Made by a program: the position numbers and the translations under genes. Shown here piece by piece: positions 54,250 to 64,000 of a stretch of DNA of 64,000 bases (position 1 is its first letter; each line of letters begins with the position of its first letter). Origin of the DNA: Gonocerus acuteangulatus. Taxonomy: Eukaryota > Arthropoda > Insecta > Hemiptera > Coreidae. The DNA lies in the NCBI GenBank assembly GCA_946811695.1, contig OX328128.1, positions 25,948,701 to 26,012,700 of the forward strand. The letters are read 5' to 3'. Under the pieces are notes generated by a model. The model ran no database searches and was not told the origin of the DNA. It saw only the letters and a program-made list of their open reading frames with translations.

Positions 54250-55717
54250 TTTATTTTTTCTGGACTGTTATACTTCCAGAAGATTGATTGGCCCCTCAAC
54301 TCCTCCTTCATACCTCCAACATTCAACCTAATCGAAGGAGTCTATGCTTATTAGGTGGTATTTATTAAATTAATAACTTATTCTCAATTCACTACGAGGT
54401 CATTACTGAAGAGCTGTGACTAGATCGGTTCGGATCAGGTCGGGACTAATGTAGACACTCAAGTCGGCTGCTGTCGGCCGTTATCGGTCAAACGAAATCG
54501 GATTGGATCGGATCGGGAGAAGTATGGGTCAATATTGTAGGTGCAGCCTAAGTTGTGAAACTCTATTATTATATAAATAAATAAAAGACAAATCACATTC
54601 CCAACCTCGGAGAACCTCCTGGACGCAGGGCCACGTCAAAACTGCCTACTTCAATCATGGCTACTGTAGATCAGCTGCTTAAAACCAATTGATTTGCGGT
54701 AAATGTAGATATCCCAAAATAAGTTATTGTTATTTCTATAAGTAATCTTATGCAAAGTATTGTTTATTAGGTTAAACAAAATTTAATTCAGATATTTAAT
54801 TTTGTTTTATTTTATTAATTTTCTTTTTCTTACTCTTAAGGGGTAATTATACCTTGTACATTTTTTTTTTTATGGACTAAAATTCGTCCTTAACTAATCA
54901 AAAATGATATCCAGGAGTGTTCATGTGAAGAAGAAGTTTTTAAATGGGCAAAAAATACGATTTTCCGATTGATGTCCCGTTGCCGATGCTGATTTGAAGA
55001 TACTTTTTTGAGCGAGCTTCGGTTGGTCCCTTTTCAATTGTTATTTTTTTTTTTTTTTTTTGTTCATCCTTCAATACAGTTCCAAATTAAAACCCATTTT
55101 TTAAAATGTTCATTACAATAGAGTATGAGAAAAAAATTAATAGGAAAAAAAATTAACACTGAACTTTAAAGTCGTTTTCTCAAAAATATGTTTTTCAAAT
55201 TGGGCGATACTCTAGCGTCTTCTATTTTTGTCCGATCAACTTAAAATTTTAACTACAGCTTCCCGATGATATTTAATACTAAATTACGTAGGATTTTTTC
55301 GATTCATTGAATTATAACGATTTTATGTCCGATTTCTGACGGATGTTTAATAGAAAATGAATAATTGTTCACCATTTTCGAAAAAGATTTCTTAAAAATC
55401 ATAAGTACTTTACTACATTTAACCTTCTTCTTTCGTAATAATTTTAGTTTTTCATTCTAGAATAAAAATTTCCACCTGCAGACTATCGCCCGTGAAAAAA
55501 TAGGGTTTTCGTTTGTCAGTCACAGCGCCGCCATTTTATTGTTCGAAGAATTGAAACTTCTTTTTTTGGATACTTTAAAATCCCATTTAAAACGTTTGAT
55601 ATAAAGAATTGAAAAATATTCATTTATTTGTTATTTACAAATTCAAGAAAAATAATTTGATTTTGTTCACAGAAGCTAGTATTACCCCTTAATTATATGC
55701 ATGTATTCTTTTATTTT
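54250..55717. other. Intergenic, no gene
   Basis: AT-rich. A CTACATTAGTCCCGACC-like block at 54430-54470 (minus) recurs inverted at 52510-52550, flanking the Transib-like region at a distance. T-runs at 54862 and 55045. Confidence 0.45.
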
Positions 55718-55718
55718 T

Positions 55719-55769
55719 TAGCACTTTCCTCCGAAGGAAAGTATTAGCACTTTCCTCCGAAGGAAAGTA
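55719..55769. repeat. 26-bp doublet, each unit a hairpin
   Basis: GCACTTTCCTCCGAAGGAAA then GTA occurs at 55721 and 55747. Each unit can fold as ACTTTCCT with AGGAAAGT around CCGA. Confidence 0.9.
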
Positions 55770-55864
55770 GCTATTGAAGTTGGACTCATGACGGAATTTT
55801 TGAAAAATTTCTTCAAATCTTTATCGATCCTACCTAGTAGACACCGAAAATGACCCCCGTTAAA

Positions 55865-55865
<1 letters not shown>

Positions 55866-55921
<56 letters not shown>

Positions 55922-55930
55922 TATATATAT
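55866..55930. repeat. (TA)n microsatellite
   Basis: About 50 bases of TA then a short TG/TA mix. Confidence 0.95.
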
Positions 55931-55939
55931 GTGTGTGTC

Positions 55940-56640
55940 TGTTAACACGATAGCGGCCAGAGTTTTTGTTTTTTCGTCACAAAACTTGGTATATAGCATT
56001 CAATTAGCAAACTATTGAACGAGTTCGTTAACCACCAAAGTCGGTCCACCGGAAGGGGGGGTTTACCCCGAACCCAAAACACTTATTTGACTATGTCAGC
56101 CGTAATATTTGTTATATTTCAACGAAACTTGGTATTCGTAGTGGTAATATAGAGAGAAAAGTGAGATATAAAAATGAACTAAATCGGTTCATTAGAAGGG
56201 GGGGTTTACTCCGGACCCACAATACCAATTCGCCACTACCAGCCGTGATTTTTGGTATATTTCGATAAAACTCGGCATTCGTAGTGGTAATCCACAGGTA
56301 AATAACTGTTGTAAAAATAAACTAAATCGGTTCATTAGGAGGGGGGTTTACTCCGGACCCACAATACCAATTCGCCACTACCAGCCGTGATTTTTGGTAT
56401 ATTTCGACGAAACTCGGTATTCGTAGTGCTAATCCACAGGTAAATATGTGTTGTAAAAAGAAACTAAATCGGTTCATTAGAAGGGGGGGGGGGTTTACTC
56501 CGGACCCAAATTCCTAATATACTCATACCGGTCGTAATTTCTGCTGTATTGTAACGAAACGCTGTATACGTCGTGGGTAACTCATGAGAAATAAGTGTTG
56601 TAAAAATGAGCTGAATCGGTCAATCGGAAAGCGGGGGTTT
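55940..56640. repeat. ~143-bp tandem array, about five units
   Basis: The anchor AAATCGGTTCATTAG falls at 56181, 56324 and 56466, with diverged versions at about 56038 and 56613. Each unit carries a G7-G12 run, TTTACTCCGGACCCA, and TTCGACGAAACTCGGTATTC. The central units are most alike. There is no open frame through it; it could be a satellite seed or a repeat internal to a larger element that begins at 55719. Confidence 0.92.
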
Positions 56641-57000
56641 AATTTGTAATTTATTTGAATAGAAAAGCCGGCAGACGTAGGTTCACAAAGCCGCCGCAAG
56701 GAGCGCTTTCTACCACTAGAGTGACTGTATCCTGTTCCTGCGTTAGATCAAAATACGATAATATGAGGATTTTTGTATTTATTACGTAGTGTAGTAGGTA
56801 CCATGTGTAAACATAACTCTGGATGCAAATTAATAATTGATCAGTTACTCATTACAAAATGAGAACTATTCACGTTTTTATTTTATTTATGTAGGATATT
56901 TTAAGCAAATTGTTCTGGAAAGCAGTCTACACTACCCAAATTCTGAGGAAAGTGCTTAGTTATGCAGCTCCTGCGTGACGGACTTTTGTTTAGTTGGAGT
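56641..57000. repeat. Dispersed repeat, uninterrupted partner of 23960-24550
   Basis: TTCTACCACTAGAG, GTTCCTGCGTTAG, GAGAACTATTCA and GCTTAGTTATGCAGCTCCT appear in the same order as in the copy split by a SINE at 24 kb. Class unknown. Confidence 0.55.
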
Positions 57001-58405
57001 TCTATCTTTATCTAATATTTAAATTGCATCAAAATTAAAAATGTGATTAATTTTTTAAGCATGATCCACCAGAGCGGTTTTACTGTCTACATGATTCTTA
57101 TAAATTGTCGTACAATGCACAAACAATTTGATATAAATTATATTTGGTTTTCCTATGTTTTAGCTTGTCCATAATCCGGCTGTAGCTATTTCTGATTATA
57201 ATGGGATATATTTGAGAACTTCTGTCTCGATCATTATAAGTTTTTCTTATTTTATTAGTAAAAATTGTGTTATTTATTTATTTGTTAATGTTTTCGCAAT
57301 ATAGGCGACAAAACATATAGAGAACAATGATAGGTTGATATCGTTGTGGTAATACATCCAGTAGAGTTGGTTATGTCAAGTTGGTTCCATTGTTGTATGT
57401 CAAATAGTCAGATGTCAAGTAGAGATAACTGTTATTTATTTAGACAGTCGGTTCATATAGTTGTTTCTCTAGTAGTTGTTATTCTTTTAATGTCATTTAG
57501 TCATTAAGATTTTCTGTCCTAGTGTAAGCTACAAATATAAAGATATTAAATTTAACGTTCACTGAATGGTATACATATCGGGTTTTTAAAGTCTTACATT
57601 ATTAAATTATGATTTGGGTTAATTTTAAGTTTTAATATTTATTTAAATGTTGTTATAGAGTTTAATTTGTTTTAAGTATTGGAGTGTTCTTTGTATATAT
57701 TGGCTCCCGTCACAGAGTAAGGTAGTCCAGCTGCATTCAGTTAGTAAGTGTTTTATAGTTAATGTCGTGTTGCAGTATTGGCACTTTGGTATGTTCTGTT
57801 TGGTCATGAGGTATGGTCTGTTTGGTCATGAGGTATGAACGAGTGAGACGTGAGTGGCCTATTCTTAAACGGCAAAGGACTACTTCGTCTCTTCTGTTGC
57901 CTCTTTTGCTTGAGGTTCATTCACTTACTGTGTTTTTGATTTCTCGTAGTTTGTTTTCTGTCGTGTTGTACCAAGACCGTTGCCATTGTTGCATAATATA
58001 TTTCATGGAAAAATTGGGTTATGACTGAACGTAATGTAATCAAGGAGCTTGAAGGTATTTTTTTTTTATATCTTCAATTTTATTTTATCTGTTTTCTGTT
58101 CGTAAATAATAATACATACTAATAAAGGCAACACGCTAAAAGTCGGATAATAAAACAGCTCTGGTGAGAAATCGACATTTATCCTAAAGCAATCGATTTT
58201 AAACTTTTTTTTAACATATTAAAGGCGGGGATCTTGTATGCTAGGTAACACGGCGACCCAAAAATAAGAATCCCGTATTTAATGTGTTAATATAATTTAT
58301 TTATTGTAAGAATCCGCAACTAAAATGATTCACCCAATACAATTATTATTTATATTGAAAGTTGGTCTACAGTATCCCTGATCGATCTTGTCAGTCTTCA
58401 CGTGG
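57001..58405. other. Intergenic, no gene
   Basis: A 24-bp near-exact doublet (TCTGTTTGGTCATGAGGTATG) lies at about 57796-57837 within a 71-codon frame of no recognisable product. The rest is AT-rich. Confidence 0.4.
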
Positions 58406-58417
58406 CCCTTTCTAAGG

Positions 58418-58596
58418 GTTTTTTTTTTTTTATGGCGCCTCGACAACTAGGCCATTAGCGCCGACATCCAGGGTGCAGCGAGGAATTTTCACTACGAGCT
58501 TTAAGATGAGATAATTCCTGCCGCGTGCCGGAAGGACTCGAACCTATCATCTCCCGCTTATGAATCCATTGCGCTAGCCACTAGACCACGGGAGAC
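58418..58596 (-). mobile_element. tRNA-derived SINE with exact TSD
   Basis: The minus strand reads GGGGTCTCCCGTGGTCTAGT through a B-box-like GGTTCGAGTCC and the tail GGCGCTAATGGCCTAG, GCGCCAT and A-run. CCCTTTCTAAGG is duplicated at 58406-58417 and 58597-58608. It is the best-preserved member of the family and inserted right beside the hammerhead-like sequence that follows. Confidence 0.92.
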
Positions 58597-58625
58597 CCCT
58601 TTCTAAGGTTGATGATGTGATTTCT

Positions 58626-58685
58626 ATTTTAAGTACTCCTGAAGAGCCGTCGACGATACGCGAAACATGTAGAGCAAAGCAAAAT
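58626..58685 (+). ncRNA. Hammerhead ribozyme, second family
   Basis: Outer stem I ATTTT 58626-58630 pairs with AAAAT 58681-58685, and inner CTC 58636-58638 pairs with GAG 58672-58674. The core is CTGAAGA 58639-58645 (position 7 is free in the consensus CTGANGA). Stem II is 58646-58661 (GC/GC, then GT/AC past one bulge), then GAAA 58662-58665. Stem III is ACATGT, self-complementary, and cleavage is predicted after A58671. There is no extra base after the core, so it matches consensus better than family 1. Confidence 0.62.
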
Positions 58686-59879
58686 ATTATCTAAGAATGG
58701 CGTATAAATAAAATTTGACCTTTTGTCAGAATATAGTGACTACTTAACGCGATCTAACGGCAAAATTAGTTAACTATTAAAATTTTTCATTAAATATCAT
58801 GTTTTCCGAGTTAACATTGACAAATGTTCACCGGAATCCATTTGTTTTTCGATCTGAGTACTGATCTGTGTAATAATTATGAGCATATCTATTCTATAGA
58901 GAATGAATAAAACTGTAATACATTTAATTGACTTTTTTATATGTATTAAAACATTATGTATGCCCACAGAATCCGTGATTTTACCAGATTTTATTGAACC
59001 TTTGGCATAAAAGAAGTAAAATCAACCATTAGCCAGGATATAGAACTTATTCTTAATATTTTTTTGTGTTCATTCGTATTTAAATGTACATTTCCTTTAT
59101 TATAATAAAATTATTATACTACATTATTTACTGTGAAATTATGTTATTTTCGCACTTTATATTGTATTTTATAATTGATTTGTCTTCAATATATCCAAAT
59201 TTCTAATTTTACGTCAAATCTGGAAATAAATGTCTTTTGGAGTTGATAAATGTATTACTCCCTTTCAAATCCTTGACACAAATGAGATTATGAACTCGTT
59301 ATCGTTTAATGGCTGGACCATAGTACCGACCAAAACTTCTTTAACGCTTCTTGGTTTAAAACTAGAAACGTAAAAAAAATAATTATGTATAATTTTAATG
59401 AGTGTTGTATTTGCTGAATATATAATATGAAGCAAGCAATCATCAACATACAAGAGTACATTCTTAAAATGTCGATGTGCAAAAAAAAAAAAAAAAAAAA
59501 AAAATTATGGCTAACATATATTAAAGAATTTTGGGGGGGGGGGGGGGGAATAAAAGGAATCAACAAACTAAATTTGATGAGCATTTAATAAAAAAAAAAA
59601 AAATATTTGATTTTACTTAAAATGAAGAAGAATTCGAATCAAATAATTGACTTATTGGCTGCCAATTTTTGATACTACCTGACAATTTATATACTAAATC
59701 TACCAATTACATTCAAAAGATGCACATCAAGTTTTTGCGATAACACATTGGTTCAAAAAGTATTGAATATAAAATTAAATGTAAAGAAATTTACACAAAT
59801 ATTTCTAGATTATGGCCAAAAAATTTAAAAATAAGTAACATCGGAAACTGTTTTCGAATTACGCGTTGACACAAGGGAA
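58686..59879. other. Intergenic, no gene
   Basis: AT-rich with an A24 run (59481-59504), a G16 run (about 59532-59547) and an A-run at 59590. Nothing else supported. Confidence 0.45.
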
Positions 59880-60130
59880 TAATTGACACACACTACATGG
59901 GATTATATAAGGGGCTGCACCCCCCCCCCCCGAAATTGGAAACATGTATCATAAATACCTTAAAAATAAGTTAGATAAGATCACATAGTTCAGAAAAAAT
60001 AGTTTTTATTGGGTGTAATAGCGTTTTAATTAGTTAACTATTCCAAGTTGTAGATTGTTGGTATTCCCTACTTCTATGTTCTCAGCCACCCCCTCAAATT
60101 TATCCAGCCCATCCCGAAATTATTTTCTAT
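59880..60130 (+). repeat. Dispersed repeat, copy 1 (partner at 63790-63990)
   Basis: TATATAAGGGG, CATAAATACCTTAAAAATAA, GGGTGTAATAGCGTTTTAAT and TAACTATTCCAAGTT occur in the same order as in copy 2. A C13-class run sits where copy 2 has a G17 run. Confidence 0.8.
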
Positions 60131-60164
60131 ATGCACCAAAGAAAAGGGCTCAGTTTATTTATTT

Positions 60165-61620
60165 TAGGCATTGGGGGCCAATGAGGAGAGCGAGGAATCT
60201 ACAGAGACGACGGGTAGTAGCAGATAGTTCACGCTTATACCAATGAGGGGAAAGGAGCGAGGAATCTACAGGGACGCAAGGCAGTAGCAGATAGTTCTCT
60301 CCCATACCGCTAGATATCGCGGGAGGGAGGAGGGCTCATACTACTCAGTAAGAGCTAGTCATTCGTCAGTAGCACTGGGAGTTATAGGTCGGAGGTGCAG
60401 GAGGTTGACGTCAAGAGTTTAGTAGCAGTTAGTACGGACGATTGTTGTCTGATATCACGAAGATAGTGGTAGGAATGCTACTTGTTAGTCAGTAAGAGCT
60501 CTTCATTCGCCAGTAGCAAGCTAACTTACGGAGGTCGGAGGGGTAGGAGGTAGACGTCAAGAGTTTAGTAGCAGTTAGTTCGGACGAATGTTGTCCGATA
60601 TCACGTAGATAGTGGTAGGAATGCTACTTGTTAGTCAGTAAGAGCTAGTCATTCGTCAGTAGCACGGGGGAGTTATAGGACGGAGGGGTAGGAGGTAGAC
60701 GTCAAGAGTTTAGTAGCAGTTAGTTCTGACGTATGTTGTCTGATGTCATGTAGATAGTGATAGGAATACTACTTGTTAGTCAGTATGCGCTGTTCATTCG
60801 TCAGTAGCACTTCTCTGAGAAGTGGCTTTAGGTCGGAGGGGTTAGAGGCAGACGTCAAGAGTTTTAGCAGCAGTTAGTTCGAGCAAATGTCTGATATCAC
60901 GTAGATAGTGATAGGAAAACTACTTGATAGTCAGTAAGAGCTAGTCATTCGTCAGTAGCACTTCACTGAGAAGTGGCTTTAGGTCGAAGGGGTTAGAGGC
61001 AGACGTCAAGAGTTTAGTAGCAGTTAGTTCTAGAAAATGTCTGATATCACGTAGATAGTGATAGGAAAACTACTTGTTATTCAGTATGTGCTGTTCATTC
61101 GTCAGTAGCACTTCACTGAGAAGTGGCTTTAGGTCGAAGGGGTTAGAGGCAGACGTCAAGAGTTTAGTAGCAGTTAGTTCTAGCAAATGTCTGATATCAC
61201 GTAGATAGTTCTGTGCTAAATGGCCCCAGGGCAGTCGAAGCACAAAAAAAAAAAAAATAATAAAAAATAAAAAAAATAAAAAAATAAAAAAAAAAAATCA
61301 CGTAGATAGTGATAGGAATACTATTTGTCAGTCAGTAAGACCTCGTCATTCGTCAGTAGCATTTCACTGAGAAGGGCTTTAGGTCGGAGGGTTTAGACGC
61401 AGACGTCAAGAGTTTAGTAGCAGTTATTACTGGCGTATGTTGTCTGATATCACGTAGATAGCTACTTACCAGTCAGTATGTGCTTGTCAATCACAACAGA
61501 GGCTGATCTTGTACTCAGCCTCTCTCACTCATAGTCAGTAAGTGCTGTCAGTCGCGTAATGGGAATTTTAAATCGGAGGAGTTAGAATAAGACGTCATAG
61601 AGTAGTAGCGGTTTGTAAAC
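60165..61620 (+). repeat. Tandem array, ~146-153-bp units
   Basis: The anchor GACGTCAAGAGTTTAGTAGC lies at 60407, 60553, 60698, 60851, 61002, 61152 and 61402 (the last spacing enlarged by an insertion), with a worn copy at 61591. Units also carry GATATCACGTAGATAGT and GTCATTCGTCAGTAGCAC. A diverged segment at 63090-63175 shares GTAGCAGATAGTTCACG with 60208-60300, so a larger region was duplicated. No coding. Confidence 0.95.
61210..61296 (+). mobile_element. Truncated SINE tail inserted in the array, 14-bp TSD
   Basis: TCTGTGCTAAATGGCCCCAG, GGCAGTCGAAGCAC and an A-rich tail with T interruptions interrupt one array unit. ATCACGTAGATAGT is present on both sides (61196-61209, 61297-61310). The head forms the same GTGCT/AGCAC hairpin layout as the shared SINE tail. 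Confidence 0.85.
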
Positions 61621-63789
61621 ACATAGGCCACGATTAACAGACATTAAAAGCTTAAAAGCCAGTCAGTAAAAGCTTGTAGCACGTCTCATAATTGGGGTGT
61701 GAACATGCGTCAAGAGAATGGGATCACTTTTACTTGATTTTTATCACTTGACGATACCAGTTAGTCAGTAAGTGCTGGTCACTTGTGAATAGCAAGTCGC
61801 GAACAGGCTCTTTAAGGTCAAAGTGGGTATTACCTTATGATATCTGATATCGGGTTGTGCTTGGGTTGTTTTTTTCAAAAGCCCGTTCGGTTAGACGTAA
61901 AGTTTAAAATCGCATGCGCAAAATTCTTAGGGAAATATTCTTGTTGATTCCGGCATTTTTAAATTTCCATTAACAACAAGCTATATAAAACTCAATGAAA
62001 ACTGATTAAGGGTCGGCTGGACCCGAAAATGCTTTGATTTATCATGCAAGGGATACAGTATTCCATGTTTATTAATTACTTAGTCAAAGTAAGGACTTGA
62101 AACAACTTAAACTATAGCTTTGCCTGTTCTAATAGATCGCTTATTTGAGGGGAAACGTGTCTGGCTTATATTCCCGGTGCAGAAAATTAGCGGTAAAAAG
62201 TCACTCTGTTATAACCTTATTACTTACTAGAAGGTTTAAAAGCGTTTTCATCCTAGCTTTGGCTAAGTATTAAACACTATACCATTGTCTGACCTTTCAA
62301 AGTCTTTCCTGGCCCTAAGCAAAACATAATCACTTTATATTGAGTATCCTGTAACGTTTGGTTCGTTGAAATGGAATTTTAAAATAGCGAAACCGTCGGG
62401 AATATTTACCTTGAAATTTCGCGCATGGAACTTTTCCGTCTTTCTGAACAGGATATAGTTACCGAGTACTTTCCTTATTTTACTAGTCCAATTAAAACAG
62501 TAGAACGAACCCCCCCCCCCAAAAAAAAGAGTAAAATAATGGAATGAGAAAATTAGGCGTCGGTTTCCAAACAATAGACATACCAAATAATCACATAGCC
62601 GTGAGACAGGAAAATTTGGGGAATACTAACAACGTAGAACTTGGAATAGATAGACAACTAAAACGCTTTTCCAGCCCCCCCCCCAAAAAAAAAGAATCCT
62701 GAACCAACTGATATTATTTAATTTATGTTTGATGTTTTCATGTCACATTTTTACCGATTGAATCAAAATTTCGAGGGAGGGGCCCTTATTATATCCGCCC
62801 CCCCCCCCCCCCCTAGCGTGAGATAAACCAAATGTGTGGTTGGGGCAAACCAACAACCACGAATTACTAGTCGTTTCGGTTAATAAGTATTTGTCACTCG
62901 TCAGTATCAGAAATTATTTTGAGACTGAAGGCACTTCATCAGACAACTAGCAGCTAGTTCAGGAGAACGCCGCCAGATGCCTCTGAGGCGGACAGGACAG
63001 CTGATAACAGCTAACCAGTACTGACCCGACAGTGTTCAGTACTCCTGAACACATTGGGGCGAAGGGAAGGGAGGGAGACATCTATAGAGTTGCGAGGAAG
63101 TAGCAGATAGTTCACGAGTATGCCACTAGATTTCGCTGCTCCCAGGAGGGAACCTCGTCCACAGTCAGTAAGGGCACAACAGCTGCCAGTTATGCATCTT
63201 TTGTAACGGGATCATTAACCCTAGGATGCACAAGGGAACCCATTGGAGCCACCCTTTTACCACTTTTATTGATATAGTTGTTCCATAAAAATTAGAAAAG
63301 TTAATGAAAAATATATTTGTCAGAAATACATTCGCCAACAAAAATATGAGGTTAAATGTGTTTTTACAATTTTTTTTGTTTCCCTCCAAAAAACATTCTT
63401 TTTTTTGGGGGGGGGGGGCTCCCCCTTCCTTGACAAAGTATGTAGTCCTCTAAAGCCTTCTTGAGCAAAATATTTTTAATTATAAAAAGGAATATAATGT
63501 ACAATTAACTCAAAACAAGCAAATAACTGTAATATAAGTATTGAACAAATTATGCAATTAAATGTTTAGTTGAAAAGATCAAAAATCTGATAATTTGTCA
63601 ATGTATTTTGGAAAAAACTATTGTGCACAAAATTAATTAAGCATTTCTTCACTTTTTTTCAGCAAACAATATTGCTTAATCTATAATAAGCACAAAAAAA
63701 ATTAGATGAAGCACAGAGAAGTAAATGACTCAAGAATTTGTGGTGATCCAAGAACTCCGCCTTCAGAAACATCTTCGGCACCCTAGTGG
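61621..63789. other. Intergenic with worn array fragments and C/G homopolymers
   Basis: TTAGTCAGTAAGTGCTGGTC-type array remnants continue to about 61800 and again at 62870-63175. C/A composites lie at 62510-62528 and 62675-62693, a C-run at about 62799-62813 and a T8-G12 composite at 63399-63418. Short frames show no domain. Confidence 0.6.
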
Positions 63790-63990
63790 TTAACATCATG
63801 GGCGTATATAAGGGGGGGGGGGGGGGGTGTCATAAAAACCTTAAAAATAAATTAAATAAGATCACTTAGTTTTTTGGGGTGTAATAGCGTTTTAATTAGC
63901 TAACTATTCCAAGTTCTAGATTGTTAGTATTCCATAGTTCCCTAATGCCCTCTAAATCATTCCCAAAACTATATTCTATATAACGCCCAT
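63790..63990 (+). repeat. Dispersed repeat, copy 2
   Basis: Collinear with 59880-60130 about 3.9 kb upstream; starts at GTATATAAGG and a G17 run. It reaches nearly to the window edge and may continue outside. Confidence 0.8.
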
Positions 63991-64000
63991 GGTTAGCATG

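Noticed and set aside
44904..61310. CRISPR array, because of several tandem repeats
   Set aside because: The window is animal nuclear DNA; repeat units are contiguous without unique spacers of constant length and there are no cas-like genes.

Overview
This is AT-rich, repeat-loaded animal nuclear DNA. There are no bacterial-style operons. The sequence is full of (TA)n runs, decayed LINEs, tRNA- and 5S-derived SINEs, small inverted-repeat DNA elements, and GT-AG exons with pyrimidine-rich acceptors. The LINE families and a mariner relic suggest an arthropod, probably an insect; I cannot name the species.

The one convincing host gene runs on the + strand from about 25.4 to 51.05 kb. Joining 13 exons (12 if the short first exon is wrong) gives one uninterrupted frame of 1,295 residues with GT-AG borders throughout. 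Two large exons carry coding minisatellites (53 residues x3 and about 60 residues x7). They are followed by small exons that encode two SUMO-interacting-like motifs, a KKRR basic motif, acidic tracts and a very basic C-terminus. I do not recognise the family; a nuclear, low-complexity SUMO-linked protein is an inference. Its introns hold an antisense LINE with a 1,091-codon reading frame, a 24-bp minisatellite, a hAT-like element, a MITE, SINEs and a long hairpin.

From 0 to 25 kb the window is transposon debris: an RTE-like LINE at the left edge, a mariner relic, a terminal-repeat-like element carrying a hammerhead ribozyme motif, LINE 3' ends, SINEs, foldbacks and a 78-bp triplication. From 51 to 64 kb it holds a CR1/Jockey-like LINE 3' end, a Transib-like element whose ends begin with the heptamer CACAGTG, two arrays with 143-bp and roughly 150-bp units, a second hammerhead-type sequence beside a SINE, and long C/G homopolymers.

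The best leads are the undescribed gene, two hammerhead ribozyme families whose stem III sequences are self-complementary (ACGT and ACATGT), the 3' tail shared by 5S- and tRNA-derived SINEs, and the Transib-like element. All of this rests on reading the sequence; no database or folding program was run.
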